Assembly (NCBI GenBank): GCA_039586815.1 | Contig: JBDHJR010000022.1 | Span: 1 to 64,000 of the forward strand | DNA length: 64,000 nucleotides | Direction: 5' to 3' | Source of the DNA: WVYX01 sp039586815 | GTDB taxonomy: Bacteria > Gemmatimonadota > Gemmatimonadetes > Gemmatimonadales > GWC2-71-9 | Shown here: piece by piece, positions 46,139 to 53,576 of the stretch | Layout of the letters: each line of letters begins with the position of its first letter | Position numbering within the stretch: the first letter of the stretch is position 1 | Made by a program: the position numbers and the translations under genes | The notes under the pieces: model-generated | Told to the model about the DNA's origin: nothing | What the model saw: only the letters and a program-made list of their open reading frames with translations | Database searches by the model: none

Positions 46139-47141
46139 CGCGGGCAGCCTCCTCGGTGTTCGGCGGACGCTGCCGCAGATCGACCAGGTGGAGGTGCGCC
46201 CGGGAGAGGGACCAGATGCCCAGCAGCGTGATCGGGATGAACGTGGCCAGGTGGTACCCCACCGCGTATGACACCGCGCGGCCGGCCTCCACTCCGTAGA
46301 GCGCCAGAGACACCCGGGTCACCGCCTCGAACGGGCCGAAGAAGCCCGGCGATGACGGGATGGCTACGCCGAACGCGATCAGGCACTGAAGCAGCAGCGC
46401 CGCGCTCCATGGCACATCGATGTCGAACGCCACCAGGCCCAAACCGAGTGAAGCCGCCGAGACCAGCCACAGCACGAACGACCAGGCGATGACCGTGGCG
46501 AACTGGCCGGGCCGCCGGAGAGCGTCGAGTCCGGAGAGCATCCCCTCGAGGATCTGCATCGCGCGGTCCGCCCAGCGCGCCGGAAGCACCAGATGGCTCA
46601 GGCGGCTCGCGAAGCGCAGGGCCGGCCGCGGCCAATGCACCAGCACGAGGGCAACCACCAGCAGCCCGCCGAACAGGATCCCGGCCCCGCGCGCCACCCC
46701 TCCCAGCGTCACGCTGCCCACCGCGGTGCCGGCCGCGAATCCGCCAGCCGAGATCGCCACCGTTAGCAGGGCCACCAGCGTGATCCCGTCCAGCACCCGC
46801 TCCACCGCGATGGATGCGAACGCAGTGGAGAACCGGACCGCCGTCAGGCGGTGCGCCGCGTACGCCCGCGCGAACTCGCCGGCGCGCGCCGGCAGCAGGT
46901 TGTTCGCCATGAACCCGATGGCCGTGGCGTGCCACAGGGGGGTGAAGGGGAGTGCCTCACCTTCGAGACGCAGCAGGTAGCGCCATCTTATGGTGCGGAT
47001 CGGGAATTGGGCGGTCGCCAGCACGATCGTGGCCACTAGAGGCAGGAGTCTGACCCCACGGAGCCGCTGCCATACCTCCGACAGGGAAACGTCGTGCAGC
47101 GCCCACCACAGGAGCAGGGCGGACACGCCGATCCCCACCAC
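46131..47141 (-). CDS. Lysylphosphatidylglycerol synthase TM-region/flippase-like membrane protein
   Basis: A 336-residue protein with about eight membrane helices. The pattern RTIRWRYLLR, LPARAGEFARAY (motif for the AglD/MprF TM domain), SPGFFGPFEAV and SYAVGYHLATFIPITLLG is that of the UPF0104/LPG_synthase_TM family, the flippase half of MprF. No aminoacyl-transferase domain is fused, so lipid flipping or transport is possible, not lysinylation. GTG codons at 47141 and 47138 are both candidate starts. Confidence 0.8.
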   Translation of the reverse strand: MVGIGVSALLLWWALHDVSLSEVWQRLRGVRLLPLVATIVLATAQFPIRTIRWRYLLRLEGEALPFTPLWHATAIGFMANNLLPARAGEFARAYAAHRLTAVRFSTAFASIAVERVLDGITLVALLTVAISAGGFAAGTAVGSVTLGGVARGAGILFGGLLVVALVLVHWPRPALRFASRLSHLVLPARWADRAMQILEGMLSGLDALRRPGQFATVIAWSFVLWLVSAASLGLGLVAFDIDVPWSAALLLQCLIAFGVAIPSSPGFFGPFEAVTRVSLALYGVEAGRAVSYAVGYHLATFIPITLLGIWSLSRAHLHLVDLRQRPPNTEEAARDD

Positions 47142-47169
47142 GCCGGACCAGCGCAGGTGACGGGCCGGC

Positions 47170-48861
47170 TTATTGCTGCCTGACGCCGAGTTCGAAGAGA
47201 TCGAAGGCTTCCTCTATGAGGTCGCGGATGTCGGCTTCGCCTGCCCCGTGACCGAGCGCCGCGCGAATCTCGGTGCGGATCTCGAGCGCGCGATCGACGG
47301 CCGATTGACCGCTGTAGCACAGGTCGGCGATCGACACGAGGACCTCGGCGGGGGCCGCGGTCGGTTCCGCCGCCGCGGCTGACGCGGGATCGCTCGGGGG
47401 TCCCGCCAGCAACTCGTCCAACGAGGGCGAGCCGAGGCCCAGGGCCTCCGCATACCGCTCGAATCGGGCCCAGCTCCCCGCGAGGTCGGCCGGCTCTTCT
47501 CCGGGGGGCGCTACCGCGGGGGCCACCGGCTCGACGGACGGAGCGAGCGAGGGTGCGGGGGCCGCCGGCTCGGTGGTCGGAGCGGGCGACGCTGCGGGGG
47601 CCACCGGGCTCGGCGCCGGGGCCGCTGCGGGCGGCCCGCCCAGCGCAGCCGTGACCGCCGCCAGACGCTGCGCCGCCTGCTGCTCCGCGCCCGGACCGCT
47701 CTCGGCCAGAGCGGCCGCCGCTTCCCGCAGCTGGACCGCGAAGTCGGCTGTCCGCTGCACCGCCGCTCCGCTTGCCACCGCCTGGCGCGCAACGGTGGCG
47801 AACTGGGCGACCGCGTCCTGCAGCGGGTCGCCGCCCGCTCCGCCGAGGGCCCGGAACGTCGCGGCCAGTGCCTGTGCCCGCAGCTCGCGCTGCGCCGCCG
47901 AGCGCCCCCGCTCCAGCTCGTCGGCCGCAAGGCGGAGGTGCTCGCCGTGGGACACGAGCTCGAGCTGGCCCAACTGTCCCGGCCGCACGGCAGCCGTGCT
48001 CCGTTCCACCACGTGCGGGCCGTCGTCGTCGTGGTACAGCGACTCGATCGGCTGAAGGTCACTGTCCAGGTCGAGGAGGGCCCCGAGGCGCCGAGCGAAG
48101 TCGAGGGTTTCCTCCGCGTCGGCGTCGGCTTGCCCCTCGGTGGAGATCTCCCGCGAGGCCCGAGACAGGGCCTTGGCGGCGGCGTTGAACAGGAGCGCGG
48201 CATCCGGCACCGGCTCCTCGCGCCCGGTGATCCCGCCTACCGCGCGCTCGACTCCCTCCAGCAGATCGGCCATGGGCGGCAGCTCGGCAAGCATGGCCAG
48301 GCCACGCAGCGGCTGCATGACTGCCAATACCCGCTTCAGCGGGTCCCGCGCGGCCGCATCCTGCTGCAGCGACTTGGCGGTCTGGTCGAGCACGCTCGCC
48401 ACGGAGGCGCCCTCGCGCCCGATGAACGCCCGCGTGCCGGTATCCAGCGCGTCGGCGCGGCGCGGCTCCCGCGGCGCGGCCGGCTGGCTCTCGGCCGGGT
48501 CCAGCTCCGACACCAGCGCCTGCAGCTTGGCGTCCTCGGTCTCCGACCAGGTGGGGACGGCACGCACCAGGACCTTGAACTCGTCCACTGCCTTGATGGC
48601 GAGCTGCTTGGTGCCCTCGTCCCACTGGCGGCGATCCTCGTGCACGGCGCGCGCGAAGCTCTCGAAGGCGGAAGCGGCCGAGGCAATGGAAGTCTGCTTT
48701 GCCATCAATGCGGAGCCACGCAGCTGGCGTGCGAGGCCGACCAGCTCCGTGGTCCTGGGCGCGTCCGGCCCGGACACGAGCGCGTCGAGGCGCTCGAGGT
48801 ACTCGCTCGCCTCCATCGCGAAGAATTCGGAAAGACCCATCTGCTGGTTCATCGCCGCCAA
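47170..48861 (-). CDS. Degenerate Hpt-domain protein, Ala/Pro-rich
   Basis: A 563-residue protein that starts at TTG 48861 (GGGGAG eight bases upstream) or ATG 48852. Residues about 10-85 match the Hpt four-helix pattern: EFFAMEASEYLERLDALVSG, then ARQLRGSALMAKQ where CheA-type Hpt has HTLKGSA. Arg45 therefore replaces the phosphorylatable His. A long Ala-rich helical region and a Pro/Ala/Ser stretch (PPAAAPAPSPVAPAASPAPT) follow, and the end is an acidic helix (IRDLIEEAFDLFELGV). There is no CheA kinase domain. It could bind REC or other partners without phosphotransfer. Function unknown. Confidence 0.6.
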   Translation of the reverse strand: MAAMNQQMGLSEFFAMEASEYLERLDALVSGPDAPRTTELVGLARQLRGSALMAKQTSIASAASAFESFARAVHEDRRQWDEGTKQLAIKAVDEFKVLVRAVPTWSETEDAKLQALVSELDPAESQPAAPREPRRADALDTGTRAFIGREGASVASVLDQTAKSLQQDAAARDPLKRVLAVMQPLRGLAMLAELPPMADLLEGVERAVGGITGREEPVPDAALLFNAAAKALSRASREISTEGQADADAEETLDFARRLGALLDLDSDLQPIESLYHDDDGPHVVERSTAAVRPGQLGQLELVSHGEHLRLAADELERGRSAAQRELRAQALAATFRALGGAGGDPLQDAVAQFATVARQAVASGAAVQRTADFAVQLREAAAALAESGPGAEQQAAQRLAAVTAALGGPPAAAPAPSPVAPAASPAPTTEPAAPAPSLAPSVEPVAPAVAPPGEEPADLAGSWARFERYAEALGLGSPSLDELLAGPPSDPASAAAAEPTAAPAEVLVSIADLCYSGQSAVDRALEIRTEIRAALGHGAGEADIRDLIEEAFDLFELGVRQQ

Positions 48862-48884
48862 GGTATGACTCCCCTAACCTGGGG

Positions 48885-49610
48885 TCAACGCGCCCCGTCG
48901 ATCAGCGCACGCATCTCGCGCACTGCCTGCTCCATTCCCACCGTGATGCTGCGGCTCACGATCGTGTGGCCGATGTTGAGTTCCTCGATCTCCGGGATGG
49001 CTGCCACGGGCTGAACGTTGCGGGGTGTCAGTCCGTGTCCCGCGTGCACTGCGAGCCCTGCGGCGCGGGCGTGGCGGGACGCCGCGCGTAGCCTCTCGAG
49101 CGCTGCCTCCGACTCGCGGTAGGTGTTGGCGTACTCACCCGTGTGCAGCTCGATGGCCGGCACCCCGAGCTCTGCGGCCCGCTCGATGGTCGGCAGGTCG
49201 GGATCGATGAACAGGCTCACGCGAATGCCTGCGCCGCCGAGCCGCTCGATCGCCTCCACCAGGCGCGGCTCCGCCCCCTGGTCCGGCGCGCCCAGGCTGA
49301 GCCCACCCTCGGTCGTGACCTCCTCGCGCCGCTCCGGCACCAGCGTCGCCTGGTGCGGCGCGAGCTCGGTGGCGAGCTGGAGTATCTCCTCGGCGGCCGC
49401 CAACTCGAGGTTGAGCACAGTCGTCACGCTGTCGGCAAGGCGCCGCACGTCGAGGTCCTGGATGTGGCGCCGGTCTTCACGCAGGTGCACCGTGATCCCG
49501 TCGGCGCCGGCGCGCTCGCACGCCGCTGCGGCCTCTACCGGGTCGGGTTCGTCGGTGCGCCGGGCCTGTCGTACCGTCGCTACGTGGTCGACGTTGATGT
49601 ACAGCCGCAT
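48885..49610 (-). CDS. pdxJ: Pyridoxine 5'-phosphate synthase
   Basis: A 241-residue PdxJ TIM-barrel enzyme of the DXP-dependent vitamin B6 pathway. Signatures are LYINVDHVATVRQARRTDEPDPV, ADGITVHLREDRRHIQDLDV, TLVPERREEVTTEGGL, VSLFIDPDLPTIERA, IELHTGEYANTY and AGHGLTPRNVQP. The length is normal. It is 23 nt downstream of the Hpt-like gene. Confidence 0.97.
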   Translation of the reverse strand: MRLYINVDHVATVRQARRTDEPDPVEAAAACERAGADGITVHLREDRRHIQDLDVRRLADSVTTVLNLELAAAEEILQLATELAPHQATLVPERREEVTTEGGLSLGAPDQGAEPRLVEAIERLGGAGIRVSLFIDPDLPTIERAAELGVPAIELHTGEYANTYRESEAALERLRAASRHARAAGLAVHAGHGLTPRNVQPVAAIPEIEELNIGHTIVSRSITVGMEQAVREMRALIDGAR

Positions 49611-49654
49611 GCTCAGCTTGCCCCGCCTATCGGAAGCGTTTAGGTTCGACCGCG

Positions 49655-50140
49655 GTGATGCGAAACACTGTTAGAAGTATAGCGCTGCTGGCGATTGTTC
49701 TCACTGCCCAGGCGTGCTCGTCGCACTCGGCTGTCGAGGTACCCACGCCGGCGAGTCCCGAGGCCGCCGTGCAACAGTTCATGGTGGCAGTGGGCGACCG
49801 TGACATGCCCATCATGGGCGGCCTGTGGGGAACCTCCGAGCGCGGTCCCGCCTCGGCATGGATGAACCCAGAAGAGCTGGAACAGCGGCTCGCCGTGATG
49901 GGGGTGTACCTCGCACACGATGAGTTCGAGGTGCTGCCGCGGCCGTTCGAGCCTCTGCCGAACGCGCCTCAACGGCAGGTGCAGGTGCGGATCATCCGCG
50001 CCGGCTGTGGTTACACGGTGCCGTTCACGCTGGTCCCCTACGGGAGCGGCTGGATCATCGGGAGCATCGATATCGCGGCCGCGGGGAATCCCGCCCGCAC
50101 GTGCGAGGGCGTTCCGGATGGGGGTACGGGAGGGGTCTGA
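49655..50140 (+). CDS. Putative lipoprotein of unknown function
   Basis: A 161-residue exported protein: MRNTVRSIALLAIVLTAQACSS has a lipoprotein-type signal with Cys after AQA. GTG 49655 and ATG 49658 are adjacent starts. The mature part (EAAVQQFMVAVGDRDMPIMGGLWGT, then RIIRAGCGYTVPFTLVPYGSGWIIGSIDI) looks like a small NTF2-like or DUF periplasmic fold. No named family is clear. It is divergent to pdxJ and convergent with the epimerase. Confidence 0.65.
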   Translation: MMRNTVRSIALLAIVLTAQACSSHSAVEVPTPASPEAAVQQFMVAVGDRDMPIMGGLWGTSERGPASAWMNPEELEQRLAVMGVYLAHDEFEVLPRPFEPLPNAPQRQVQVRIIRAGCGYTVPFTLVPYGSGWIIGSIDIAAAGNPARTCEGVPDGGTGGV

Positions 50141-50156
50141 AGGCGGGACGCTCTGC

Positions 50157-50555
50157 CTATTCGGTGAGCTCCAGCAGAATCCCCGCCGTGGCCTTCGGGT
50201 GCACGAACGCTATGCGGCGGCCGGCGGCTCCGGCCCTGGGCACGTCGTCCACCAGACGATAGCCCAGCTCGCGACAGCGCTCGAGCGCCCGCTCCAGATC
50301 GGGAACCCGATAGCAGACGTGGTGAATGCCGGGTCCCCGCTTGGCGATGAACTTGGCAATGGGGCTGTCGGGATCCTGGGGGGCCAGCAGCTCGACCTCG
50401 ACGTCGCCGAACTCGAGGGAAACAATTCGAGCCCCATCCGCTGTTTCCGGTTGGGACGGATCGAGACCGAGGACGTCGCGGTAGAATGCGGTGGCCTGGT
50501 CCAAGTCGGAAACCGCAACGCCGATGTGGGCGACTCGAGCCTGCGATTGGGGCAC
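50157..50555 (-). CDS. mce: Methylmalonyl-CoA epimerase
   Basis: A 132-residue VOC-superfamily enzyme from GTG 50555, with GGAGG four bases before it. It reads RVAHIGVAVSDLDQATAFYRDVLGLD, GDVEVELLAPQDPDSPIAKF, GPGIHHVCYRVPDLERAL, RIAFVHPKATAGILLELTE. Two His and the C-terminal Glu are the expected metal ligands. It interconverts (R)- and (S)-methylmalonyl-CoA in propionate metabolism. No mutase gene is in the window. Confidence 0.88.
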   Translation of the reverse strand: MPQSQARVAHIGVAVSDLDQATAFYRDVLGLDPSQPETADGARIVSLEFGDVEVELLAPQDPDSPIAKFIAKRGPGIHHVCYRVPDLERALERCRELGYRLVDDVPRAGAAGRRIAFVHPKATAGILLELTE

Positions 50556-50612
50556 GGATCCTCCGTATCGAGCGGGCTGCGCGGTGCGGCTGAAGGCGCC
50601 GGATACCGCGCC

Positions 50613-50618
50613 TAACAT
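50613..50618 (+). promoter_or_regulatory. Possible -10 element (TAACAT) for thioredoxin
   Basis: TAACAT lies 22 nt before the thioredoxin ATG in the divergent 84-nt gap. The -35 region is poor. It is the only AT-rich hexamer there. Confidence 0.25.
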
Positions 50619-50639
50619 ACATCATTTTGGGAGCATGAC

Positions 50640-50972
50640 ATGGCAGTGACACACCCGATGGCTGTGACGGACCAGGACTTCGGACAAGAGATCGAGCAGC
50701 ACGACGGGCTCTCCATGGTGGATTTCTGGGCCGCATGGTGCGGTCCATGCCAGATCGTGGCGCCTGTGGTCGAGCAGCTCGCGCAGGAGTATGAGGGGCG
50801 GCTCAAGGTGGCCAAGCTGGACGTGGATGCCAGCCAGCAGACGGCGATGCGCTTCAACGTCCGCTCGATCCCGAGCATTCTGTTCTTCAAGGGCGGCCAG
50901 CACGTGGATACGGTGGTGGGTGCGGTGCCCAAGACCTATCTTGTGGAGAAGATCGAGCAGCATCTGGACTAG
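50640..50972 (+). CDS. trxA: Thioredoxin
   Basis: A 110-residue classical thioredoxin with the active site WCGPC (C34 and C37) in MVDFWAAWCGPCQIVAPVVEQLA, KLDVDASQQTAMRFNVRSIPSILFFKGGQ and the cis-Pro SIPS. The start at 50640 has GGGAG upstream; a shorter start at 50658 is possible. It stands as a single gene ended by a long hairpin. Confidence 0.96.
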   Translation: MAVTHPMAVTDQDFGQEIEQHDGLSMVDFWAAWCGPCQIVAPVVEQLAQEYEGRLKVAKLDVDASQQTAMRFNVRSIPSILFFKGGQHVDTVVGAVPKTYLVEKIEQHLD

Positions 50973-51001
50973 GTAGGACGCACGCAGGCGTCCCGCCGCA
51001 C

Positions 51002-51034
51002 GGGCGGCGCGGGACTGCGAGTTCCGCGCCGCCC
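51002..51034 (+). terminator. Terminator hairpin after thioredoxin gene
   Basis: GGGCGGCGCGGGAC-TGCGA-(G)TTCCGCGCCGCCC forms a 14-bp stem with one G-U pair, followed by TCGTGCTTCTTAAA. It is about 30 nt after the stop codon and separates trxA from the next operon. Confidence 0.7.
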
Positions 51035-51070
51035 TCGTGCTTCTTAAACGGACATCATCGACCGCCGACT

Positions 51071-52087
51071 ATGCGTCTCAGCACCGCGCTGCTGGCCGAT
51101 ACCCCGGTACGGCTCGCCGAGTTGAGCTTTCCGTGCACCGACGTGCTGCTGCACCGCACGCGGCTCGCTTTCATTCACCTGGACAAGCTGCTGCACTACG
51201 CCAAGGCCGATCGGGACGGCATGGTAGACGGCTACATCGCGGTGTACCTGCCCGACGAGGTAACCGTGATGCTGCTGCGCCGCGGCACTCTGGCCACCGT
51301 GATCGCCTACACTTCCACGGGTCGCGGCATTCGCGCCATCCCCGCCGCGCTGGACCACTTCAAGAAGGAGGCGGAGCGCGGGGAGATCATCTACTGTGCC
51401 GCGCCCTACGAGCAGCTCGCGTGGATGCACAACAGCTGTTCGGCACAGCCGGAGGCGCGCGCGGTGGACCCGCACGATGCACAGGCGCTGTTCACGTCGC
51501 TCATGGAGGAGGGATTCAGCGGCGTGCTCGAGCTGATCGTGGGCGGATGCGTGAACTACCTCTGCTTCGAGCAGGGGGTGTTCCGCAACGGACACTTCCA
51601 CGGCGACCACGAGGGCGCCACTGTGCAGCAGTACGTGGAGCGCCTATTCACCGACGCCACCGCCGCTGAGGAAACGCAGATAGCGGCGCTCACCTTCCCC
51701 GCGGCGGAAGCGCTCCCCGAGCAGGCGGAACCGCGTGTGTTCCAGGTCTACCGCGAGCTGTTCTGGGCGATAGCCGAGGCCGCCGAGCAGCAGGTGCCGG
51801 GCGAGGCCCGCAAGCGAGTGGAGCGGCTGCGCGATCTCCAGGCCAACGTGCACAAGCCGCTCGCGGCCATCGGCACGCCGCTGGAGGCCACGCCCGACTA
51901 TCCGGTCGCGACCCCCGAAGAGCTCATGTATGCGCTGTCCGACTGGGTGCATCAGCTGTTGGAGGAGCTGGAGGTGATTGCCCCGGGCATCGCGCCCGAG
52001 GTGCTCAAGAGCGGGACCAAGGACCAACGCTACATGCTGCAGACGGCCGGCTTCTACGACCGCCTGCCGTGGGCCGTGCGCTGGTGA
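51071..52087 (+). CDS. Conserved protein of unknown function
   Basis: A 338-residue soluble protein. It has a duplicated strand-helix pattern: TLATVIAYTSTGRGIRAIPAALDHF and ELIVGGCVNYLCFEQGVFRNGHFHGDHE, both with a short 'GVFRNG'-type core. A DUF4388-like PATAN fold is possible. The C-terminal half is helical (HQLLEELEVIAPGIAPEVLKSG). No catalytic motif is seen. It starts at ATG 51071 after the trx terminator and overlaps rsmI through GTGA, so it heads the long plus-strand operon. Confidence 0.65.
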   Translation: MRLSTALLADTPVRLAELSFPCTDVLLHRTRLAFIHLDKLLHYAKADRDGMVDGYIAVYLPDEVTVMLLRRGTLATVIAYTSTGRGIRAIPAALDHFKKEAERGEIIYCAAPYEQLAWMHNSCSAQPEARAVDPHDAQALFTSLMEEGFSGVLELIVGGCVNYLCFEQGVFRNGHFHGDHEGATVQQYVERLFTDATAAEETQIAALTFPAAEALPEQAEPRVFQVYRELFWAIAEAAEQQVPGEARKRVERLRDLQANVHKPLAAIGTPLEATPDYPVATPEELMYALSDWVHQLLEELEVIAPGIAPEVLKSGTKDQRYMLQTAGFYDRLPWAVRW

Positions 52088-52914
52088 GCGCCGGGACCCT
52101 CTACGTCGTCGCCACCCCGCTAGGCAATCTGGGAGATCTCTCCGAGCGCGCCGCCTCGGTGTTGCGCAGCGCAAGTGTGGTCGCCGCGGAGGACACGCGG
52201 CGTGCGCGCGTGCTGCTCCAACGGGCGGAGGCCAAGCCCCGAGTGGTGAGTTACCACGCCCATTCGCCGGCGAGTCGTACCGAGATGCTGCTGGGCAGCC
52301 TGGCCGACGGTGCCACAGTGGCGCTGCTTGCCGATGCGGGAACTCCCACTGTTAGCGATCCGGGAGCGGCCCTGGTCCAGCGAGCGCACGAGGCCGGGGT
52401 GCCCGTCGTGGCGGTCCCCGGACCGTCCGCGGTGGCCGCGGCGCTGAGCATATCCGGGCTGCCCGCCGACCGGTACACCTTTCTCGGCTTCGTGCCTCGC
52501 AAGGGAAAGGAACGTCGCGCGCTGCTGCAGCACGTTGCGGGGTCCGCGTGGACCTGCGTGCTGTTCGAGGCGCCCGGACGGCTGGTGGGCTTGCTGCACG
52601 ACCTGGCCCGGGCGTGTGGCCCGGACCGGCGCGCGGCCGTGGCGCGCGAGCTCACCAAGGTGCACGAGGAGCTCAAGTCCGGGACCCTGGGTGACCTCGA
52701 GGTTTACTACGAGGAGTCGGCGCCCCGGGGTGAGGTGACGTTGTTGGTGGCAGGCACTCCGGCGGTGACGTCCGCGCCGGATGAGAGCACAGTGCGCGCC
52801 CGTGCCAAGGAGTTGCTCGCCGAGGGTGTGACTCGCCGCGATACGGCGGCCCGCTTGGCGGCGGAGCTCGCAGTGTCCCGCAGAGAGGCTTATCGCATCG
52901 TGACGGAGTTGTGA
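52084..52914 (+). CDS. rsmI: 16S rRNA (cytidine(1402)-2'-O)-methyltransferase
   Basis: A 276-residue RsmI/YraL enzyme that 2'-O-methylates C1402 in the P site of 16S rRNA with SAM. Motifs are GTLYVVATPLGNLGDLSERA, AAEDTRRARVLLQ, GATVALLADAGTPTVSDPG, VPGPSAVAAALSISGLP and TKVHEEL. The GTG start at 52084 overlaps the previous stop (GTGA); a reading from 52069 is longer but lies in the previous gene. It overlaps the DUF4159 gene by GTGA. Confidence 0.95.
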   Translation: MSAGTLYVVATPLGNLGDLSERAASVLRSASVVAAEDTRRARVLLQRAEAKPRVVSYHAHSPASRTEMLLGSLADGATVALLADAGTPTVSDPGAALVQRAHEAGVPVVAVPGPSAVAAALSISGLPADRYTFLGFVPRKGKERRALLQHVAGSAWTCVLFEAPGRLVGLLHDLARACGPDRRAAVARELTKVHEELKSGTLGDLEVYYEESAPRGEVTLLVAGTPAVTSAPDESTVRARAKELLAEGVTRRDTAARLAAELAVSRREAYRIVTEL

Positions 52915-53576
52915 GTCGCCTGCTTCCCACCGTTGCTGCGCTCGGGTTGGCGTGGCTCGGCGCTCCGCAGGCGCCCACGACCCTCAGCATCGCGCGGCTG
53001 CACTACGACGGTGGCGGTGACTGGTACGCCAACCCCTCCAGCATCCCCAACCTGATCACGGCGATCAATGAGCGCACGGCGCTGGCCGTGGCCGAGCGCG
53101 AGCGAGTGGTGCGGCTCACCGACCCCGAGCTGTGGGAGGTGCCGTACCTCTACATGACGGGGCACGGCAACGTGCGATTCTCACCCGACGAGGTTCGCCT
53201 GCTGCGGCGCTACCTCGAGAACGGCGGCTTCCTCCATGCCGACGACAACTACGGGATGGATGAGTCGTTCCGGCGCGAGATCGCGCGGGTGTTTCCCGAC
53301 CGGCCGCTGGTTGAGGTGCCGCTCGACCATCCGGTGTACCACGTGGTATACGATCTGTTGCAGGGACTCCCCAAGATCCACGAGCACGACGGGCAGCCGG
53401 CGCAAGGGTTCGGGATCTTCGTCTCGGGGCGCCTCGCCGTGTTCTACTCCTACCAGTCGGACGTGGGTGATGGCTGGGAGGATCCCGACGTGCACGGCGA
53501 TCCCGACGAACTGCGGGAGGCGGCGCTCAGAATGGGAGTGAACCTCTTCGCCTACGCGGTGACCGCTACGCCGTGA
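52911..53576 (+). CDS. DUF4159 domain-containing secreted protein
   Basis: A 221-residue exported protein starting at GTG 52911 (GTGA overlap): signal peptide (VSRLLPTVAALGLAWLG), then the DUF4159 pattern RLHYDGGGDWYANPSS, YMTGHGNVRFSPDEVRLLRRYLENGGFLHADDNYG, and VYHVVYDLLQGLP, IFVSGRLAVFYSY. The fold is thought to be class I glutamine-amidotransferase-like without the Cys. The function is unknown. It is usually found near DUF58/MoxR or DUF4175 genes; here the DUF4175-like gene follows directly. Confidence 0.9.
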   Translation: MSRLLPTVAALGLAWLGAPQAPTTLSIARLHYDGGGDWYANPSSIPNLITAINERTALAVAERERVVRLTDPELWEVPYLYMTGHGNVRFSPDEVRLLRRYLENGGFLHADDNYGMDESFRREIARVFPDRPLVEVPLDHPVYHVVYDLLQGLPKIHEHDGQPAQGFGIFVSGRLAVFYSYQSDVGDGWEDPDVHGDPDELREAALRMGVNLFAYAVTATP

